Assembly (NCBI GenBank): GCA_024742455.1
Contig: JANSYL010000002.1
Coordinates: 372,001 to 436,000, forward strand
Origin: Paracoccaceae bacterium
GTDB taxonomy: Bacteria > Pseudomonadota > Alphaproteobacteria > Rhodobacterales > Rhodobacteraceae
Reading direction: 5' to 3'
DNA length: 64,000 nt
Part shown: piece by piece, positions 37,765 through 45,648 of the stretch
Numbering within the stretch: position 1 is the first letter of the stretch
Layout: each line of letters begins with the position of its first letter
Made by a program: the position numbers and the translations under genes
The notes under the pieces: model-generated
Database searches by the model: none
What the model was told of the DNA's origin: nothing
Seen by the model: only the letters and a program-made list of their open reading frames with translations

Positions 37765-38787
37765 TCAGCCCTTTTTCAGCATCCGCTTGCCGAGCGTTTC
37801 GGCGATCTGCACCGCGTTCAGTGCCGCGCCCTTGCGCAGGTTGTCGCTGACGCACCACAGGTTCAGACCGTTGTCGATGGTGCTGTCCTGCCGGATGCGG
37901 CTGATGAAGGTGGCGTAATCGCCGACACATTCGACCGGCGTGACGTATCCCCCGTCCTCGCGCTTGTCGACAACCATGATCCCGGGGGCCTCGCGCAGGA
38001 TATCGCGGGCCTCGTCTTCATCGAGGAATTCCTCGAACTCGATATTGATCGCCTCGGAATGGCCGACGAAAACCGGCACGCGCACGCAGGTCGCGGTCAC
38101 CTTGATTTTCGGATCGACGATCTTCTTCGTCTCGGCGACCATCTTCCATTCTTCCTTGGTCGACCCGTCCTCCATGAACTTGTCGATATGGGGAATGACG
38201 TTGAAGGCGATCTGCTTCTGGAACTTGGCGGGCTCCTTCTCCTGACCCGGGACATACATGCCCTTGGTCTGGTCCCACAGCTCGTCCATGCCATCCTTGC
38301 CCGCGCCCGAGACGGATTGATAGGTCGACACCACCACCCGCTTGATCGTTGCGCGGTCATGCAGCGGCTTCAGCGCCACAACCATCTGCGCGGTCGAACA
38401 GTTGGGGTTGGCGATGATGTTCTTCTTGGCATAGCCGTCGACGGCTTCGGGGTTCACCTCGGGCACGACCAGCGGAATGTCGGGGTCATAGCGGTAAAGC
38501 GACGAATTATCGATCACCACGCAGCCCGCCTTGGCGGCACGGGGCGCGTATTTCTCGGTCGCCTCCGATCCGATGGCGAACAGTGCGATATCCCAGCCGG
38601 TGAAATCGAAGGTGTCGAGGTCCTTGGTCGTCAGGGTCTTGTCGCCGAAGCTGCATTCCGTGCCCAGCGACTTGCGCGACGCCAGTGCGGCGATCTCGTC
38701 AACGGGGAACTGGCGCTCGGCCAGAATGTTCAGCATTTCGCGGCCCACATTGCCGGTGGCACCTGCGACGACGACTCGGTAGCCCAT
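37765..38787 (-). CDS. asd: Aspartate-semialdehyde dehydrogenase
   Basis: Asd reduces aspartyl phosphate to aspartate semialdehyde, the branch point to lysine/diaminopimelate, threonine and methionine. The 340-residue protein starts MGYRVVVAGATGNVGREML (NADP loop) and has the catalytic Cys in NPNCSTAQMV near residue 133 and the His in GHSEAINIEFEEF. It stands alone. Its upstream region is shared with the divergent DEAD-box helicase. Confidence 0.97.
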   Translation of the reverse strand: MGYRVVVAGATGNVGREMLNILAERQFPVDEIAALASRKSLGTECSFGDKTLTTKDLDTFDFTGWDIALFAIGSEATEKYAPRAAKAGCVVIDNSSLYRYDPDIPLVVPEVNPEAVDGYAKKNIIANPNCSTAQMVVALKPLHDRATIKRVVVSTYQSVSGAGKDGMDELWDQTKGMYVPGQEKEPAKFQKQIAFNVIPHIDKFMEDGSTKEEWKMVAETKKIVDPKIKVTATCVRVPVFVGHSEAINIEFEEFLDEDEARDILREAPGIMVVDKREDGGYVTPVECVGDYATFISRIRQDSTIDNGLNLWCVSDNLRKGAALNAVQIAETLGKRMLKKG

Positions 38788-39116
38788 GATCCTTGTCCTT
38801 CGGCCCTAAAGATGCGCGGCACATAAAGGATGGAACGGGCAAGGGAAAGGACCGCTGCGCTTGACTTGTGTGCCCATCAGGCGCATGTGCATCCCACAGC
38901 ATTGCCGCGCTGCCGCGTGAGCAGTCGGAGGGCGGGACGCCAGCTTACGAAGTCCCGCAAGCCTGACGGCGATGCGCTTCATTCCCCAGGGTCCATTCAC
39001 GCAGGGTTCTGACGATCCGACCGATACGTGGTCCGGGTCGCCCCTCGTTCGCCGCGCGACATGCGTGGCCTTGTTCCATGGCGCGCAGGCCTGTCCGCCG
39101 CCCGAAAGGTATTCCA
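38788..39116. other. 329-bp divergent intergenic region with a stem-loop
   Basis: No gene is seen between asd (minus) and the helicase (plus); overlapping frames of up to about 100 codons are Arg/Pro-rich with no recognisable family. TTGACT at 38861-38866 is a possible -35 hexamer for a rightward transcript with a poor -10 (CATGTG). GCGGGAC at 38932-38938 and GTCCCGC at 38952-38958 form a perfect 7-bp stem with a 13-base loop. If transcription starts near 38895, the helicase mRNA would have a leader of about 220 nt, as is common for cold-regulated DEAD-box genes. Confidence 0.5.
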
Positions 39117-40385
39117 TTGTCCGACTTCGACACGCTCGGCCTAAAGCCGATCCTTACCAAGACCCTTGCCGCGCAAGGGTTCGACACGCCCACCCCGATT
39201 CAGGCGCAGGCGATCCCGCTGGCCACCGAGGGCCATGACATCCTGGGCCTCGCGCAGACCGGCACCGGCAAGACGCTGGCCTTCGGTCTGCCGCTGGTGC
39301 AGGCGCTTCTGACGGCGGAGGGCGGCAAACCCGAACCCAAAACCGCCAAGGCGCTGATCCTTGCGCCGACGCGCGAACTGGTGGGCCAGATCGCCGACAG
39401 TCTGCGGGTCTTCACCGGGCCCACGCCGCTCAAGATCGCCACGGTGGTCGGCGGCCAGTCGATCAGCAAACAGATCGCCGTTCTGGCGCGCGGCACCGAT
39501 ATCCTCGTGGCCACGCCGGGCCGGCTGATCGACCTGATGGACCGCCGCGCCGTCGATCTGGGCCGCGTCGCGCATCTGGTGCTGGATGAGGCCGACCAGA
39601 TGCTCGACCTCGGCTTCATCCACGCGCTCCGCCGGATCGCGCCTGCGCTGGGCACCCCGCGCCAGACCATGCTGTTTTCGGCCACCATGCCGAAACAGAT
39701 GGAGGAATTGTCCCGCGCCTACCTGACCGACCCGCAGCGGGTGCAGGTCTCGCCCCCGGGCAAGGCCGCCGACAAGATCACCCAATCGGTGGTGTTCCTT
39801 GAAAAGGCGGACAAGCCCGCGAAGCTGCGCGCGATCCTCGACCGCGACCCCGACGCCCTGACGCTGGTCTTCGGGCGCACCAAGCATGGTTGCGAGAAGC
39901 TGATGAAGGGGCTGGTGGCCGATGGCTATGACGCCGCCTCGATCCACGGCAACAAGTCCCAGGGCCAGCGCGACCGCGCGATCAAGGCGTTCCGGGCGGG
40001 CACCATCAAGGTGCTGGTCGCCACCGATGTCGCCGCGCGCGGTATCGACATTCCGGGCGTGGGCTATGTGATCAATTACGAGCTGCCCGACACCCCCGAC
40101 AATTATGTCCACCGCATCGGGCGCACCGCACGCGCCGGGCGCGAGGGCGAGGCGGTGACGCTGTGCAGTCCCGAGGAAACCGGATTGCTGGCCGATGTGG
40201 AAAAGGTCATGCGGCTGGAAATTCCCGTGGCCGAAGGCACCCGCCCGGCCCGGCAGGACATCGCCAAACCCGCCGGGCGCCGCGGCGGCGGCGGTGGGGG
40301 TGCCCCCAGGCCGCAAGCCCGCAAGACCGGCCCCGCGCCCGCCACCAAACGCCGGCGCCCCCGCCGCGCGCGCAAGGCGGCCTGA
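39117..40385 (+). CDS. DEAD-box RNA helicase
   Basis: The 422-residue protein is an ATP-dependent RNA helicase of the RhlE/DeaD type: Q motif FDTPTPIQAQAIP, Walker A AQTGTGKT, DEAD box as DEAD in LVLDEADQMLDLGF, SAT in FSATMP, and C-terminal HRIGRTARAG. The tail is Arg/Gly/Ala/Pro-rich and basic, as in many helicases for RNA binding. TTG at 39117 is preferred (family start SDFDTLGL; AAAGG at about 8 nt); ATG at 39078 would add 13 residues and has no ribosome site. Confidence 0.93.
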   Translation: MSDFDTLGLKPILTKTLAAQGFDTPTPIQAQAIPLATEGHDILGLAQTGTGKTLAFGLPLVQALLTAEGGKPEPKTAKALILAPTRELVGQIADSLRVFTGPTPLKIATVVGGQSISKQIAVLARGTDILVATPGRLIDLMDRRAVDLGRVAHLVLDEADQMLDLGFIHALRRIAPALGTPRQTMLFSATMPKQMEELSRAYLTDPQRVQVSPPGKAADKITQSVVFLEKADKPAKLRAILDRDPDALTLVFGRTKHGCEKLMKGLVADGYDAASIHGNKSQGQRDRAIKAFRAGTIKVLVATDVAARGIDIPGVGYVINYELPDTPDNYVHRIGRTARAGREGEAVTLCSPEETGLLADVEKVMRLEIPVAEGTRPARQDIAKPAGRRGGGGGGAPRPQARKTGPAPATKRRRPRRARKAA

Positions 40386-40394
40386 ACCCGAGGG

Positions 40395-41570
40395 TCAGTC
40401 CGGGGCCTCGCGGGCGAACAGATACACCACGAGGCCCAGCAGGATCACGAAGGCGAAGACGGCAAACAGCACGCCATAGGCCGCCTCGCTGCCCATCCGG
40501 CCCGCCAGCCCCGCATAGGCGGGGCCCGAGGCGAATTGCATCACCCCTGCGCCGCCCATCCCGAACAGGTTCAAAAGCGTCACCCCCCGCCCCGTCAGAT
40601 GCGCGGGCAGGAAGGCGCGGCCATGGGAGATCACGATGGGGTAGGACGCCCCCAGCAGCCCCAGCGCCGCGAACATCCAGATCGCGGGCCACAGCCCGCC
40701 GGGCGGGGCCAGCCAGAACCCGATCAGCACCAGGGCCACGCCCAGATTGCCGATCAGGATCGGCCATTTGCGTGACCTGGTCAGCCGGTCAATGGGGCCG
40801 TAAAGGAAATTCCCAGCCACCATCGCCAGCCCCATCACCAGCGTCGCGGTCCCGATCTGGCCCAGGCTCGCGCCGTAGCCATCGGCGATATAGGGGCTGA
40901 TCCAAAGCCCCCTGACCCCCGCCGCGGGCGCATAGCAGACGAACATCATCACCAGGATCGGCCAGAGCGCGGGCATGGCCAGCAGGTCCAGCAGGCTGCC
41001 CTTCGCCTCGCCCTCGGGCTTCACTGGGTCGCGCACCAGGGCCAGGATGCCCAGCCCGACCAGCGTGGTGAAAACGGCAAAGCCCCACACCGTTTCGCGC
41101 CAGCCGAAGGCTTCGACCGCCGCCGCCAGCGGGGCCGCCGATGCAATATTTCCCAGCGACGACACCCCCACCGTCACCCCCGCCAGCGTCCCGAAAATCG
41201 CCGCCGAAAACTGCCGGGCAAAGATGAAATAGGTCGACATCAGCACCGGCGCGCAGCCGATCCCGATCATCATCATGGCAAGTGTCAGCGCCCCCGGTCC
41301 TTGCGCCGTGGCGAACACCACCGCACCCCCTGCCGCCCCCGCCAGAAACAACACCCCCGCCGTCCGGCGCGGGCCGAGATGGTCCAGCGCCCAGCCCACC
41401 GGCAATTGCATCAGCGCGAATGCCGCGAACCACAGGCCCGAGGCGCGCGCCAGGTCGCCCGTCGTTGCCCCAAGGTCCGCCTCCAGCGCCGGCGCAAGCA
41501 CCGCCAGAAAGGCGCGATAGAACTGGCTGAGCGTGTAACCCACGATCAGCAGGGCCAGACCTGCGCGCAT
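40395..41570 (-). CDS. MFS transporter
   Basis: The 391-residue inner-membrane protein has twelve hydrophobic segments in two sets of six, with the MFS loop motif after TM2 (GWALDHLGPRRTAG). No substrate is indicated. The start at 41570 (MRAGLALLIVGYTLSQFYRAFLAVL) has GGGAGGGG about 7 nt upstream; the longer frame to 41645 is unlikely. It diverges from the iron-binding-protein gene and is convergent with the helicase (9 bp). Confidence 0.9.
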   Translation of the reverse strand: MRAGLALLIVGYTLSQFYRAFLAVLAPALEADLGATTGDLARASGLWFAAFALMQLPVGWALDHLGPRRTAGVLFLAGAAGGAVVFATAQGPGALTLAMMMIGIGCAPVLMSTYFIFARQFSAAIFGTLAGVTVGVSSLGNIASAAPLAAAVEAFGWRETVWGFAVFTTLVGLGILALVRDPVKPEGEAKGSLLDLLAMPALWPILVMMFVCYAPAAGVRGLWISPYIADGYGASLGQIGTATLVMGLAMVAGNFLYGPIDRLTRSRKWPILIGNLGVALVLIGFWLAPPGGLWPAIWMFAALGLLGASYPIVISHGRAFLPAHLTGRGVTLLNLFGMGGAGVMQFASGPAYAGLAGRMGSEAAYGVLFAVFAFVILLGLVVYLFAREAPD

Positions 41571-41660
41571 GATTTTCCCCTCCCGTCTTCGGCGCGACGG
41601 TGCCGCCAACGCGCCGCCACCGCAACGCAAGAAAAACCCGACCATTTCAGTCAGAGACCA

Positions 41661-41689
41661 TTGACATCGCGCCCCCGCTGCGGTGAAAG
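41661..41689 (+). promoter_or_regulatory. Possible promoter of the iron-binding-protein gene
   Basis: TTGACA (41661-41666) is followed after 17 bp by TGAAAG (41684-41689). The -35 is consensus; the -10 is weak. Transcription from it would start near 41696, which places the RirA-like box at 41703-41717 just downstream, where a repressor would block it. Confidence 0.45.
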
Positions 41690-41702
41690 ACCCTCACCCA
41701 AC

Positions 41703-41717
41703 TGAGTAAAACAGTCA
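41703..41717. promoter_or_regulatory. RirA-type iron-responsive operator
   Basis: TGAGTAAAACAGTCA has the TGA-N9-TCA form of the iron-responsive operator bound by RirA in Rhizobiales and Rhodobacterales. It lies 36 bp before the start of an iron-type periplasmic binding-protein gene, the expected kind of target. The match is exact for the outer bases; the N9 is AT-rich as in known sites. Repression under iron-replete conditions is inferred. Confidence 0.62.
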
Positions 41718-41752
41718 GGCATTCCGTTTTACAAAGGACCAGGGAGATCCCG

Positions 41753-42772
41753 ATGACCCGCACGCTTGCTGCCCTTCTGGGCACCGCCATTGCCGCGTCC
41801 ACGCTGACCGCCGCACAGGCGCAGGAGCTGAACCTTTATTCCTCGCGCCATTACGACACCGACGAACGGCTCTATTCCGATTTCACCGAACTGACCGGCA
41901 TCACCATCAACCGCATCGAAGGCAATGCCGACGAACTGATCGCGCGGATGGAGGCCGAGGGCGAAAACAGCCCCGCCGACGTGTTCCTGACCGTCGACAC
42001 CGTGCGCCTCGCGCGCGCCGCCAGCCTCGGCCTGCTGCAGTCCGTCGAAAGCGCGGTGCTGGAGGCGCGCATCCCCGCCTATCTGCAGGATGACGACAAC
42101 CAGTGGTTCGCCTTCTCGCAGCGGGCGCGCATCCTGTTCTATGACAAGACCGACGTGGAAAACCCGCCGCTGACCTACCAGGACCTGGCCAGCCCCGAGT
42201 ATGCGGGCCAGATCTGCATCCGGTCCTCCACCAATGTCTATACCCAGAACATCACCGCAGCCCTGATCGCCCATCTGGGTGCCGATGCCGTGGCCGACTG
42301 GGCCGAGGCCGTGGTGGGCAATTTCGCCCGCGCCCCGCAGGGTGGTGACACCGACCAGCTGCGCGGCATCGCGTCCGGCGAATGCGACATCGCCATGTCG
42401 AACACCTATTACTACGCCCGCGCCTTCCGCCGCGGCGATGACCAGATGACGCCGGAACAACTGGAAAACATCGGCTGGGTGTTCCCGAACCAGAACGATA
42501 TCGGCGCCCATATGAACATCTCGGGCGGCGGTGTGGCGACCCATGCGCCGAACCGCGACAACGCCATCGCCTTTTTGGAATACCTCGCCTCTGACCAGGC
42601 GCAGGAATATTTCTCGGCCGGCAATGACGAATATCCGGCGGTTCCGGGTGTCGCCCTGTCGCCTTCGGTCGCGCATCTGGGCATCTTCCGCCCCGACACG
42701 ATCGACCTGAGCGATATCGCCGAAAATGTCGACGCGGCTGTCGAGGTGCTGAACGGCGCCGGGTGGGAATGA
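41753..42772 (+). CDS. Fe(3+) ABC transporter substrate-binding protein
   Basis: The 339-residue periplasmic protein has a signal peptide (cut after AQAQ near residue 23) and the FbpA/FutA-type fold: LYSSRHYDTDERLYSDFTE near residue 30, SQRARILFYDK, SSTNVYTQN and the Tyr-rich iron site MSNTYYYARA near residue 222. It is preceded by a RirA-like box and followed by a strong terminator, so it forms a single-gene unit. A permease gene of the matching type lies 1 kb away in the opposite orientation; no ATPase is near. Confidence 0.92.
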   Translation: MTRTLAALLGTAIAASTLTAAQAQELNLYSSRHYDTDERLYSDFTELTGITINRIEGNADELIARMEAEGENSPADVFLTVDTVRLARAASLGLLQSVESAVLEARIPAYLQDDDNQWFAFSQRARILFYDKTDVENPPLTYQDLASPEYAGQICIRSSTNVYTQNITAALIAHLGADAVADWAEAVVGNFARAPQGGDTDQLRGIASGECDIAMSNTYYYARAFRRGDDQMTPEQLENIGWVFPNQNDIGAHMNISGGGVATHAPNRDNAIAFLEYLASDQAQEYFSAGNDEYPAVPGVALSPSVAHLGIFRPDTIDLSDIAENVDAAVEVLNGAGWE

Positions 42773-42803
42773 CCCCGGTCTGAGCCGGGCGAACCGGCCC
42801 CGG

Positions 42804-42832
42804 AAGGCGCCCCCTCACCGGGGCGCCTTTTT
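42804..42832 (+). terminator. Rho-independent terminator after the iron-binding-protein gene
   Basis: AAGGCGCCCC (42804-42813) and GGGGCGCCTT (42820-42829) pair perfectly over 10 bp with a 6-base loop CTCACC, and the right arm runs into TTTTT (42828-42832). This is the clearest intrinsic terminator in the window. Confidence 0.9.
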
Positions 42833-42920
42833 GCGTAACCGGGCAAAGCCCCGCCATCCCGAAACAGGCTGCTTTCGCCGGTCCCGGCCCGCCGCGACAG
42901 GGGTGGTTATCGCTAGGTTA

Positions 42921-43253
42921 TCACTGTTGTTGCTGTTGCGGTGGCTGATTTTGCGTAGAGGCGCCACCATCGAAGATCGCCTGCAGCGACAGGTTCTCCT
43001 GAGGGTCATCTCGGCGGTGCCGATCGGTCAGCGACCCCTGCGAGCCACCGAAATAGATACGGAACCCTGCCGAGGCCGCGACGTATTCGTCGCTGCCGAA
43101 ACTGACATCGGCAAACAGCGTCACCCCTTCAAACCCGCCCGTCTGCGGCTCGCATTCGAGCCCGAACCCGAACATCTCGTCAACATACGGGTTCGTCGCC
43201 GCTTCCAGCGTCAGTTGCAGGTCGGGCGTGGCGTAATAGCCGAGGCCGGGTCA
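42921..43253 (-). pseudogene. 5'-truncated remnant of an outer-membrane-type protein
   Basis: The minus-strand frame from about 43253 to the stop at 42921 reads as the C-terminal part of a beta-rich protein: GLGYYATPDLQLTLEAA, then LFADVSFGSDEYVAASAGFRIYFGG, and a tail ending QPPQQQQQ. The alternating pattern and the final YFGG resemble C-termini of Rhodobacteraceae outer-membrane proteins. An in-frame stop (TGA) lies just upstream and there is no start or signal peptide, so the 5' part is gone. The only internal ATG (43175) would give 84 residues without export signal. It lies in lower-GC DNA between two iron-transport genes. Confidence 0.6.
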
Positions 43254-43290
43254 GGGCCCCGGGCGGACGCCCGCCGCAGCAACAGATGAT

Positions 43291-43617
43291 CTACTGCGGG
43301 CAGACACGAACCGCGTCGGGATCGCGCTTCTCCATCGGAATGGCTGAGGCGGCGCAACGGGCTCCAGACCCGCTCCCGCGGATCGCCGCGTTGTGGGCGT
43401 CGATGTATTCGGGGGTCGCCACGAAACCACCATCTGCCATCGGCGTGTTGCCCGGATCGGTGCGCGCCGGCTCGAAGCTCACGCTGCCTTGCCTGTAGAT
43501 CCCCGTAAGCTGGCCGCCACTATATTGGTAGACATCACAGTCACTCCCGCAGTAGTCGTCGCAGCCCGACAAGAGCAGCGCACAGGGTCCTAGAAGCAAA
43601 AGAACGATCCGTTTCAC
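43291..43617 (-). CDS. Small Cys-rich lipoprotein, unknown
   Basis: From GTG at 43617 the 108-residue protein has a lipoprotein signal (MKRIVLLLLGPCALLLSGC, acceptor Cys19) followed by a cluster CDDYCGSDCD, then a polar mature part with further Cys near the C-terminus (GARCAAS, VRVCPQ). Cys pairs suggest disulfides or metal binding. Another frame start (TTG at 43653) is possible, but GTG gives a proper signal peptide. No family is recognised. A 60-base hand count near 43561 gives 55% G+C, lower than most of the window. Confidence 0.68.
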   Translation of the reverse strand: MKRIVLLLLGPCALLLSGCDDYCGSDCDVYQYSGGQLTGIYRQGSVSFEPARTDPGNTPMADGGFVATPEYIDAHNAAIRGSGSGARCAASAIPMEKRDPDAVRVCPQ

Positions 43618-43800
43618 TTGGCTGTCTACCTTCTTCGTCAACGGCCCAAACAAGACCTGATCCGGTCCGATGGGTCAACCTCGGGGCTGATGCACTAGGC
43701 GTTGCCGGAATTGCGTTGCAGCAAAGTCGCTAAGGCCAAAACCCCTTGCCAGACCGCAAACAAAGCGCTGAAATCCATTTCATAACAGCGGCTTAAACGT

Positions 43801-43820
43801 GGTGTTCAATCCTGAACACC
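43801..43820 (-). terminator. Stem-loop downstream of the permease gene
   Basis: GGTGTTCA-ATCC-TGAACACC forms a perfect 8-bp stem with a 4-base loop, 14 bp after the stop of the minus-strand permease gene. Read on minus it is followed by ACGTTT, so there is only a weak U-run. It may be a terminator or an mRNA-stabilising hairpin. Confidence 0.55.
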
Positions 43821-43833
43821 CCCCGGCCCCCGC

Positions 43834-45528
43834 TCAGGCCGTCCGCTGCCCCTCGGGGCCTGCACCCTCCTGCTGACCGCCCGGGCGCGGGCGGCTCTCG
43901 CGGCCCAGGCTCCAGCACAGGAGCGCCACCGGCAGCAGGCCGACCGCCCCGATCATCAGGCTGGGCACCGCCGCCTCGGCCAGCCGTTCATCGGCGGCCA
44001 GACGGTGCGCCTGCACCGCCAGCGTGTCGAAGTTGAAGGGGCGCAGGATCAGCGTCGCGGGCAGTTCCTTCATCACGTCCACGAACACGATCAGCAGCGC
44101 GGTCAGCAGGCTGGGCCGCAGGATCGGCAGGTGCACCCGCCGCATCATCGGCGCGGGCCCGTGCCCCAGCGTCCGGGCCACCGCATCCACGTTCGGGTTC
44201 ACCGTCGCCAGCCCGGAATCATAGGCGTTCAGCGCGATGGCCATGAACCGGACCATGTAGGCGATCACCATCAGCCAGATCGACCCGGTGATCAGCAGCC
44301 CGGTATCGATGCCGAACCGTGCCTCCATGAAGGCGTCCAGCGCGTTGTCGAAAGCGGCGAAGGGAAACAGCAGGCCGATGGCGATCACCCCGCCCGGCAC
44401 GGCATAGCCCACGCCGGCCAGCCTCACCGCTGCCTGTGACCGGGACGACCGGAAGAACCGGTTGTTCGACCCCAGCGCCACCGCCGCCCCCACCGTCAGC
44501 ACCGCCGCGATCCCCGCCAGCGTGACAGAGTTCTGCAGGAACTGCCCGTAGCGCGGCCCCATCAAGAGCCGATCCGCGCCCGAGGCGAGATCGACCAGCA
44601 CCAGTGTCGGGATCAGAAAGCCGAACAGCACCGGCAGGAAACAGAAGGCAAACGCCCCCCAGGCGCGCCGCCCCGTCAGCCGGACCGGGGCGATCCGTTC
44701 GAACCGCCGCCCCGCGTCGTGATGGCGGATATGGCGGCGCTGGCGTTGTTCCAGAACCGCCAGCGTCAGTGCCAGCACCAGAAGGCACAGTGCCAGTTGC
44801 GCCGCCGCCCCCCGGTCGAAGAAGGACACGTAGCTTTGGTAGATGCCGGTGGCGAAGGTGCGGACGCCGAAATAGGCGACGGTGCCGTAATCGGCCAGCG
44901 TCTCCATCAGCGCCAGCAGCACGCCCCCCGCGATCGCCGGGCGCGCCACCGGCACGGACACGCGGAAGAATGCCTGCCACGGGCCCTGGCCCAGCGTGCG
45001 GGCGGCCAGGTAGGCGGTGGCCGACTGACGCAGAAAGGCCGCGCGGGCAAGCAGGTAGACGTAAGGATAAAGCACGAAGGTCAGCATCGCCGCCGCCCCG
45101 CCGAGCGACCGGATTTCGGGGAACCAGTAATCGCGCGGCCCCCACCCGGTCAGGTCCCGCAGGGTGGATTGCACAAGGCCCGGATGGTCCAGAAGATCGG
45201 TATAGGCATAGGCCAGCACATAGGCGGGGTAGGTCAGCGGCAGCGCCAGCGCGATCTCCAGCACCCTGTGCCCCGGAAACCGGGTGGCGGTGACCAGCCA
45301 GGCCGCCCCGGTGCCGATGACCGCCGTGCCGGTCCCGACGATGACGACCAGCCAGGCCGTGTTCACCGTGAAGCCGAGCAATACCGTGTCGGCGAGGCTG
45401 CGCACCGTATCGAGCCCGCCGGACAGGGCCGCCACGGCCACGGCCAGCATCGGCAAGGTGCAGATCGCGGCGGCCAGCCAGGCGATGCTGGCCAGAAGGC
45501 TGGGTCTTGCGGAGGGTGGGGGCGCCAT
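43834..45528 (-). CDS. Iron-type ABC transporter permease (FbpB-like, fused)
   Basis: The 564-residue inner-membrane protein has two binding-protein-dependent permease halves in one chain, about twelve hydrophobic segments, with EAA-loop-like segments AARTLGQGPWQAFFRVSVP near residue 190 and ARTLGHGPAPMMRRVHLP near residue 445. This fused form is typical of Fe3+ (FbpB/SfuB/HitB) permeases. The 3' end is far from the binding-protein gene, and no ATPase is seen. ATG at 45528 is preferred; the frame continues to a TTG at 45588. Confidence 0.9.
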   Translation of the reverse strand: MAPPPSARPSLLASIAWLAAAICTLPMLAVAVAALSGGLDTVRSLADTVLLGFTVNTAWLVVIVGTGTAVIGTGAAWLVTATRFPGHRVLEIALALPLTYPAYVLAYAYTDLLDHPGLVQSTLRDLTGWGPRDYWFPEIRSLGGAAAMLTFVLYPYVYLLARAAFLRQSATAYLAARTLGQGPWQAFFRVSVPVARPAIAGGVLLALMETLADYGTVAYFGVRTFATGIYQSYVSFFDRGAAAQLALCLLVLALTLAVLEQRQRRHIRHHDAGRRFERIAPVRLTGRRAWGAFAFCFLPVLFGFLIPTLVLVDLASGADRLLMGPRYGQFLQNSVTLAGIAAVLTVGAAVALGSNNRFFRSSRSQAAVRLAGVGYAVPGGVIAIGLLFPFAAFDNALDAFMEARFGIDTGLLITGSIWLMVIAYMVRFMAIALNAYDSGLATVNPNVDAVARTLGHGPAPMMRRVHLPILRPSLLTALLIVFVDVMKELPATLILRPFNFDTLAVQAHRLAADERLAEAAVPSLMIGAVGLLPVALLCWSLGRESRPRPGGQQEGAGPEGQRTA

Positions 45529-45628
45529 GCGGGTCCGGGTGCTGCGTGAATACCCGACAGATTTGCACGGCTTTTCCGGCGAAGGCAATCACGCCAGCCC
45601 GGTCAAATCGCCTCTTGTCACGCTTCGT

Positions 45629-45648
45629 ATTTCGTATATCCACGAAAT
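45629..45648. promoter_or_regulatory. Candidate ArsR operator upstream of the arsenic operon
   Basis: ATTTCGT-ATATCC-ACGAAAT is a perfect 7-bp inverted repeat with 6-bp spacer, ending at the base before the arsR-arsC ATG (45649). ArsR-type repressors bind such repeats over the promoter. TTGTCA at 45615-45620 may be the -35. No ribosome site fits the ATG, so the message may be leaderless with the operator over the start. Confidence 0.6.

Noticed and set aside
43264-43280. GC-rich stem CGGGCG-TC-CGCCCG (minus-strand sense) after the small lipoprotein gene
   Set aside because: The loop of two bases is too short for a stable hairpin and no T run follows, so it is not listed as a terminator.
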